22,818 nt of DNA from NCBI GenBank assembly GCA_000697055.1, contig JNDT01001423.1:1-22818 (forward strand), given 5' to 3'. This document shows positions 17,840 through 22,818 of this stretch, piece by piece. The first letter of the stretch is position 1. Each line of letters starts with the position of its first letter. The DNA comes from Saksenaea vasiformis B4078 (taxonomy: Eukaryota; Mucoromycota; Mucoromycetes; Mucorales; Saksenaeaceae). The notes under the pieces are model-generated. The model did not search any database. It saw only the letters and a program-made list of their open reading frames with translations, and was not told the DNA's origin. The position numbers and the translations under genes are program-made.

Positions 17840-19558
17840 ATGGTAATTAACGCTTGCAACCAAGACGAACACGATTATTGACCTTTGCACAGGTCAATTA
17901 CCTTTTATTCGAGACGGCTTCCGGCTATGCGCTCTTTGAAAGACTGCAATCTGAAGAGATTGGCTCCAAGCTGGAAGAGGTGCAACAGACCGTGTTGGAT
18001 CTTTCGAAGTTCGGCAAAATGGTGAAGCTCAAATCGTTTTCTCCCTTTAAGAACGCTGCAGATGCCTTGGAAAATGCAAATGACGTGTCAGAGGGTATTG
18101 TCAACGCATCTTTGAAGGCATTCTTGGAGATGAACCTTCCCAAGCCCAGCAAGAAGAGCAACGTTGTGCTTGGTGTTGGCGAAAAGAATTTGGCCGGTGC
18201 CATCAAGGGTGAGTGCGGTTACAACTGCAGCTCAGATGAGATTGTGCTTGAGTTGGTTCGTGGTATTCGCTTGTGGGCCGATAAGCTGTTGGCACAGTTG
18301 AAGGAGGGCGATTTGGAGAAAGCGCAACTCGGTCTCGGTCACAGCTACTCGCGTGCTAAGGTCAAATTCAACGTCAATCGTTCCGACAACATGATTATTC
18401 AGGCAATTGCTTTGCTGGATCAGATGGATAAGGATGTCAACACCTTTGCCATGCGTGTGAGGTAACGGCATTTGTAAGCCATTGTTTCACACTAATCGTA
18501 CTGTAGAGAATGGTATGGCTGGCACTTCCCCGAACTTGTCAAGATCGTCAATGATAACTACAAATATGCTAAGCTTGTCAAGGTTATCCAGAACAAAGCA
18601 GAGTTGAACGAGGACAAACTGGAAGAATTAGCGGAAGTTGTGGATGGAGACGAAGCTATTGCCAAGCAGATTCTGGATGCTGCCCGTGCATCCATGGGTA
18701 CTGATATCTCACCTGTCGACATGATCAACATTCAAAACTTTGCCGACCGTGTCATCAGCCTTGCCGAGTACCGTAAAAATTTGCATACCTACTTGATTAC
18801 CAAGATGGGATATGTCGCACCCAACCTTGCAGCATTGATCGGTGAAGTTGTTGGTGCTAGATTGATCTCGCAAGCCGGCTCTTTGACCAACTTGTCGAAG
18901 TATCCTGCATCCACCCTTCAGATTCTTGGTGCTGAAAAGGCACTTTTCCGTGCTTTGAAGACCAAGGGTAATACACCCAAATACGGTTTGATCTATAACT
19001 CTTCCTTCATTGGTCGTGCCGGTATCAAAAACAAGGGCCGTATCTCTCGTTTCCTTGCTAACAAGTGTACTATTGCTTCCCGTATTGATTGCTTCAGCGG
19101 TAAGCGATATATTGGCTATATGAAGCGATTAGTCTAACATGTATCTAGATAAACCTACCGATAAATTTGGTCTGGCTCTGCGAGATCAAGTTGAAGAAAG
19201 ATTGGCGTTCTATGACAACGGTGCACCTCCTGCCAAGAATGCCGATGTCATGAAGAAGGTGTTGGAAGGTCTTGACTTGGAGGATGAAGACGAAGAAGAG
19301 ATTGCAGTTGCATCGGAAGAAGGTAAATAAGAGCATGCGTCGATTACGATTGTAACGGGAGACTTTGCAGCACCTAAGAAACGATCGGCTGATGAGATCG
19401 AAGACAAGTCCGAAGAAAAGGCTGCGAAGAAGGCAAAGAAGGAAAAGAAAGAAAAGAAGGAGAAGAAGGAGAAGAAGGAGAAGGAAGAGAAGAAGGACAA
19501 GAAGGACAAGAAGGAGAAGAAAGAGAAAAAAGACAAAAAGAAGAAGGATAAGCAATAA
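17840..19558 (+). CDS. NOP56: NOP56, box C/D snoRNP core protein, five exons
   Basis: Exons: 17840-17842 (ATG only), 17893-18461, 18507-19099, 19149-19322, 19371-19558; introns 50, 45, 49 and 48 bp. The joined CDS is 1527 bp, 508 residues, close to the ~504 of yeast Nop56. Reading through the first intron meets TGA, while splicing gives [16 protein letters not shown], the expected start. Residues ~4-70 are the NOP5 N-terminal domain. The coiled-coil/NOP region (~160-410) includes [59 protein letters not shown] and [16 protein letters not shown]. Residues ~447-508 are a Lys/Glu/Asp-rich KKE/KKD tail typical of nucleolar NOP56. With NOP58, fibrillarin and SNU13 it guides 2'-O-methylation of pre-rRNA and aids 18S/35S processing in the nucleolus. 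NOP58 is the main alternative, but residue choices and the ending of the NOP domain favour NOP56. Confidence 0.96.
17843..17892 (+). other. NOP56 intron directly after the start codon
   Basis: The donor GTAATT begins at the base after ATG, and the acceptor is TTTGCACAG. The first coding exon is therefore three nucleotides plus the 5' UTR. Without splicing, translation would stop after 13 codons. Confidence 0.85.
19425..19555 (+). repeat. Low-complexity purine tract coding the Lys-rich NOP56 tail
   Basis: AAGAAGGAG and AAGAAGGAC-type units repeat through the last exon. All frames on both strands stay open here because of the composition; only the NOP56 frame is meaningful. Confidence 0.8.
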
Positions 19559-20255
19559 GTGATTGCAAGAAAGACACTTTATGGTGATACTGATATGTTC
19601 GGTATCGCAGTTCAGATTTTAAAGCTGTTTTATTGTCATTTTTTCACCTCTCTAAGATCTGGGGGAGGTTTGCCCTCAGCAGTGCAAAACAGCTAACTTT
19701 TTTTTCACATCTTGTAATAATACATGCATTTACTACCATTGCAAAGTCTCCTTACTCGTGAATAACCATAGTGGTACTGATCTGTGTTTGCAGACTTTCT
19801 AACTCAACGGGAAAGTTTCACCTGTGGATCCATGTCCAGCAATTGCAACGAGAGGAATAAAAGGCACTCGATTAGGTATAGGCACCGTGAACGAAACGGA
19901 TATGAGAAGCTGCGACATTTCAGCAACTTCGCAGGAAAGTTTAATTATGTACTCTTCTTGCCTCGCAGCAATATATATTGAATATATTTTCTCTGCTGAC
20001 GGAGCAGCTACTTCAGACAGACTCGGTTGGTCTCTATCTATTCCTTTTATGAAAGAGACCATGAAGGAAAATCAATAGCTCGGAATCCTGGTGCAGTCCA
20101 CGTATGGACACAACGGTAACAGAGTATTTCGCGAAACCTTTTGGTTAGCGATATATCAACGCCGAGACCGATTGAGCATTACTTTTTTTCATCTTGCACT
20201 TTCACCTAGCACGCAAAATTAAGGCCCAAATTTCTGATCGACAGGCGCGAATTCG
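19559..20255. other. Spacer downstream of NOP56, with an open frame of uncertain meaning
   Basis: A plus-strand frame to 20078 (containing DPCPAIATRGIKGTRLGIGT) and an overlapping minus-strand frame (19799-20062) are both open, with no recognised family. A possible acceptor (GTGTTTGCAG at about 19793) precedes the plus frames. Nothing here is firm enough to call a gene. Confidence 0.3.
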
Positions 20256-20280
20256 ATAGTGATTAACAAGAAATCACTAT
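20256..20280. repeat. Perfect 9-bp inverted repeat
   Basis: ATAGTGATT and AATCACTAT are separated by 7 nt. No adjacent gene explains it; it may be a transcript hairpin or chance. Confidence 0.5.
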
Positions 20281-21112
20281 ACTAGGGCAAGAACAATGGG
20301 CGAAATAGCAAGCCCAAAAATCCATAAGCTCAGTTATCGTATCAGGATCTCAATAATGAGAGTAGCAAAAGGATCCTCTTGGATATATTAAACGTTTGTA
20401 GAGAAAAGACTAAGGATTTTAGACGTAATTTAATTTTGTAGCGGTTATTGATAGCTGAGACAGTCATTCAACGGCATTGGAATATTCAGGTACTGAGTCT
20501 TCGAATTAATTCCAGATCGCGGGGAATAACCGCAACTGTGACCCTGGCGCTGAGAATAAAGGTGAGATGACATGCCCTCACTATACAGTATTTCCAGCAA
20601 TCAATGTCGTAACTATTCAAAATTAATGTCGCTGGCCAATCAAAATCGATTTCGTACCTTCAGAAATGAAAGTCATGTTAGCTGTTTCACCCTCCGTGCT
20701 CCTGGGGAAAAGGTCTCCAGATTTTTGGTATAGAAAGAAAAGATATGCTGGATAAGGTTCGGCAGTTCCAATGTTATTTGAAATCCAGTTTCATGAAGCG
20801 ACGGCCAGTTACATCGTTGCTGCTATACTGAGCAAAAAAAGATCCTTTGCTGTCGTAGAAATCCCTGAGAAACACTAAGAGTAAGACGTTGCAGAAGATA
20901 CAATGGATAAAAATGAACATGCTTGAACAATAAAACGTACAATATGATGCAGTGAAAGATGATACGTCAAAGAGAAATGTATCTCGGTGCAATCCACTAC
21001 AAAACGGGCACCATATGACAAAGGTGGATATCGCAAGATAGATTTCGGGAGCAAGGATATAATTTGAAACGAGGGGCATTACAAGACTATGTACCGCTAA
21101 AAAATTCATTGT

Positions 21113-21800
21113 TTAAAGTGGCGCAAAAAAGCATGTGCAAGAAATAGGTACTGCTGAAATAAGGCGACTGCAACAGATGGCATAGCAAGAATCCATTGTG
21201 GAAGAAAAAAAAATCACTGTAAGGGGTAATGTAAAAAGGAACATATGCAAAATAATGTCATCGTAAACAAAGACACATCCACATGTGAACTCATGGCAAA
21301 AGGAAAAACGAATCCGCAAAAGAAGGATGGCAAGAAAAAGTATTGTAAGAATTGTGCAAGAAGAAATGTATGCATAAAGAGAAATCATAAAGAAATAGCA
21401 TCGGAAGAGTACGCATTTCAGAAAGAAGTATTGAAAGATGATGCCGTACAAGAAAATGTATTTCAGTAAGACCCATTTCAAGAAACGCGCTGCAAGGATG
21501 TTGTATGTAAAAGGCTTCATTGCAACACACAGAGCGGCAAGACAACGTTGTGGAAAATCATTGCGAAAAACGTCCACTGTGATATATTCGCAAGAAAATC
21601 TAACAAAAGAAAAGGTATTGTTTGAAGACGTCGCATGAAAAGAAATACCGCAAGAAATATCTTAAAAGAAATTCATCCCCAAGGACTAGCTGTAAGAAGA
21701 ATCGTTCTCAATAAGAAACGTACTTGAGAGGAAACATTCTCGAGAGACGACATCCTCAAGAACATCTTTCGGAAACAAGAAGACATTGCAAGAGAAAGGC
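21113..21800. repeat. Degenerate 15-bp minisatellite
   Basis: Units of about 14-17 bp approximate GCAAGAAAATGTATT and its variants (for example near 21330, 21360, 21450, 21595, 21655 and 21790). Weaker units may extend back to about 20880. The consensus has no stop codon in any of six frames, which explains the unusually long open frames here on both strands, including a Phe/Cys-rich minus frame broken only by a few stops. The copies are much diverged. Whether it ever encoded a pentapeptide-repeat protein cannot be decided. Confidence 0.6.
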
Positions 21801-22261
21801 AGTCCTGGGTGCGCAACTCTGCGTTGGTTATATGGAGTGAAATTAAATGATTTAAGATCGTGGCCTCTTCCTAGAGATACGGAGCGACATACAGCAAAAG
21901 CGAGTATGGCTTGCCTTCCAAAATTCGCGCTCAACTGACAACATCACAGCACTTCTGTTGACATCTCACACCGCCCCCTTATCACTGTCACGCTTCTGTC
22001 CTCATCTTTGACGATGATGCCCTTGTTTTATCACTTTTCAATAGAATAGGTATCCCATTTCCGACTTAGTTATAATATGTATAATTATGTCGAACACAAG
22101 AGATAAACGCGAGAAAGTTAACTACAAAATCCCATCTTGACAAAGTATGTCCACGAAACCCGTCTTCTTTTGTTATCCACTTGCTCTTAGCCTTTGATAC
22201 ATGGCTCAAAATAAACGTGTCCGTTGCTCACTATCAACCGATTCATTGATAGACAGACCTT

Positions 22262-22432
22262 ATGCAGTCGACTTATATTTCAAGTTGTGTGTCCTTCATA
22301 TATCACGCACCAACTCAACGACAGTTTGGTACCATTTCAGAAATCTTCCTTCGTAATTGGGTGTCTCTGGATGATCCTGAAGCTGATACAATGCAGTGCT
22401 ACCTGCAGCAGTCAGTCCATGACACATGTTAA
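22262..22432 (+). CDS. Possible small exon or ORF, unrecognised
   Basis: This 56-codon frame starts at an ATG 12 nt after an in-frame TAG and ends in TAA. It contains YHAPTQRQFGTISEIFLRNW, then VSLDDPEADTMQCYL. The composition is protein-like, but there is no family match I recognise and no neighbouring exon was found. Two other frames are also open here, so support is weak. Confidence 0.2.
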   Translation: MQSTYISSCVSFIYHAPTQRQFGTISEIFLRNWVSLDDPEADTMQCYLQQSVHDTC

Positions 22433-22818
22433 AGTTTATCACTTCGGGCTTCCATCGATATGACGCTGTGAATTGCTAGGGACAGTACTGCTTTCCTCTT
22501 ATATTATACATTCAATTTTCCGGTTCCATCAAATTTTCTCTGCCAACTGCCATCTGGTGCTTGTGAATTATTTATTTATCTTCAAAAAAAAAGTTTTGTT
22601 CACAGGACAAAGTAGTAACACAAGTCGTGCTAAAAATGGCAGACAAAGGAAAAGAGAAAAAAGACGCATCGGTATTTTAAAAAATTGTCCTGTCTAAGAA
22701 AGATATGCCCGGCAAAGATACCATTCAACTCTGGCTGTTTGAAAAAGAAAGATCCTAGGATAGCTATTCAGGCGTTAACAACAATAGTCGCAAGTTTTTT
22801 ACAAGTAGAATACATGTT
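22433..22818. other. Right-hand edge, no firm gene
   Basis: After a TTGTTCACAG acceptor-like site near 22605, a plus frame reads VVTQVVLKMADKGKEKKDAS, then meets a TAA at 22678-22680 and stays open to 22758 (KKDMPGKDTIQLWLFEKER). It may be the first exon of a gene continuing beyond the window, or chance. Confidence 0.25.

Noticed and set aside
19145..19577. Arg-rich plus frame and Leu/Ser/Phe-rich minus frames over the last NOP56 exon
   Set aside because: These are shadows of the Lys/Glu low-complexity tail.
20774..21577. Hydrophobic minus-strand frames as a membrane protein
   Set aside because: They follow from the 15-bp minisatellite composition (TTC-rich on that strand), are broken by stops and show no family motif.
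1..22818. tRNA or rRNA genes
   Set aside because: I looked for A/B-box patterns and conserved rRNA blocks and saw none that hold together.

Overview
The window looks like nuclear DNA of an early-diverging fungus, most likely a Mucoromycota or Mucorales mould. The evidence is a set of short GT-AG introns (45-62 bp in the clearest genes), fungal-type NOP56, a secreted LysM protein, A+T-rich spacers, and relics of a restriction-endonuclease-type LINE and of a Fanzor (eukaryotic TnpB-like) nuclease. No species can be named from the sequence alone. About 40% is coding or coding-derived; the rest is spacer or decayed DNA.

Layout. (1) Bases 2-2443 (+) hold the 3' part of a non-LTR retrotransposon ORF of the R2-like, RLE-encoding type: reverse transcriptase, CCHC knuckle and a PD-X14-D nuclease. 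It is cut by the left edge. A probable relic of a second LINE follows on the other strand (2589-2898). (2) Bases 4299-5524 (-) encode a DMT/EamA (SLC35G-like) multi-pass transporter in five exons, one of only 26 bp. (3) Bases 5525-8713 are gene-poor, with a GC-rich hairpin cluster near 6200 and a degenerate 37-bp minisatellite near 6500. (4) Bases 8762-10206 (-) encode a secreted protein in four exons: signal peptide, one LysM domain, then seven tandem 51-residue six-cysteine modules. A TATA box and an AATAAA site flank it. (5) Bases 11252-15260 (+) contain a decayed, intron-bearing Fanzor/TnpB-like gene. Its three acidic RuvC residues are still readable, but it carries frameshifts, in-frame stops and a broken zinc ribbon. 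A strong GC-rich hairpin lies just past its 3' end. (6) Bases 15620-16362 (+) carry an unrecognised multi-exon coding remnant whose last four exons splice in phase. (7) Bases 17840-19558 (+) encode NOP56, a box C/D snoRNP core protein, in five exons; the first coding exon is the ATG alone. (8) Bases 19559-22818 are mostly spacer, dominated by a degenerate 15-bp minisatellite at about 21113-21800.

The genes do not form a pathway. Three host genes (transporter, LysM protein, NOP56) are separated by mobile-element debris. The most notable items are the Fanzor relic with its candidate 3' structured element, and the LysM protein with WAP-like repeats whose inner copies look recently homogenised.
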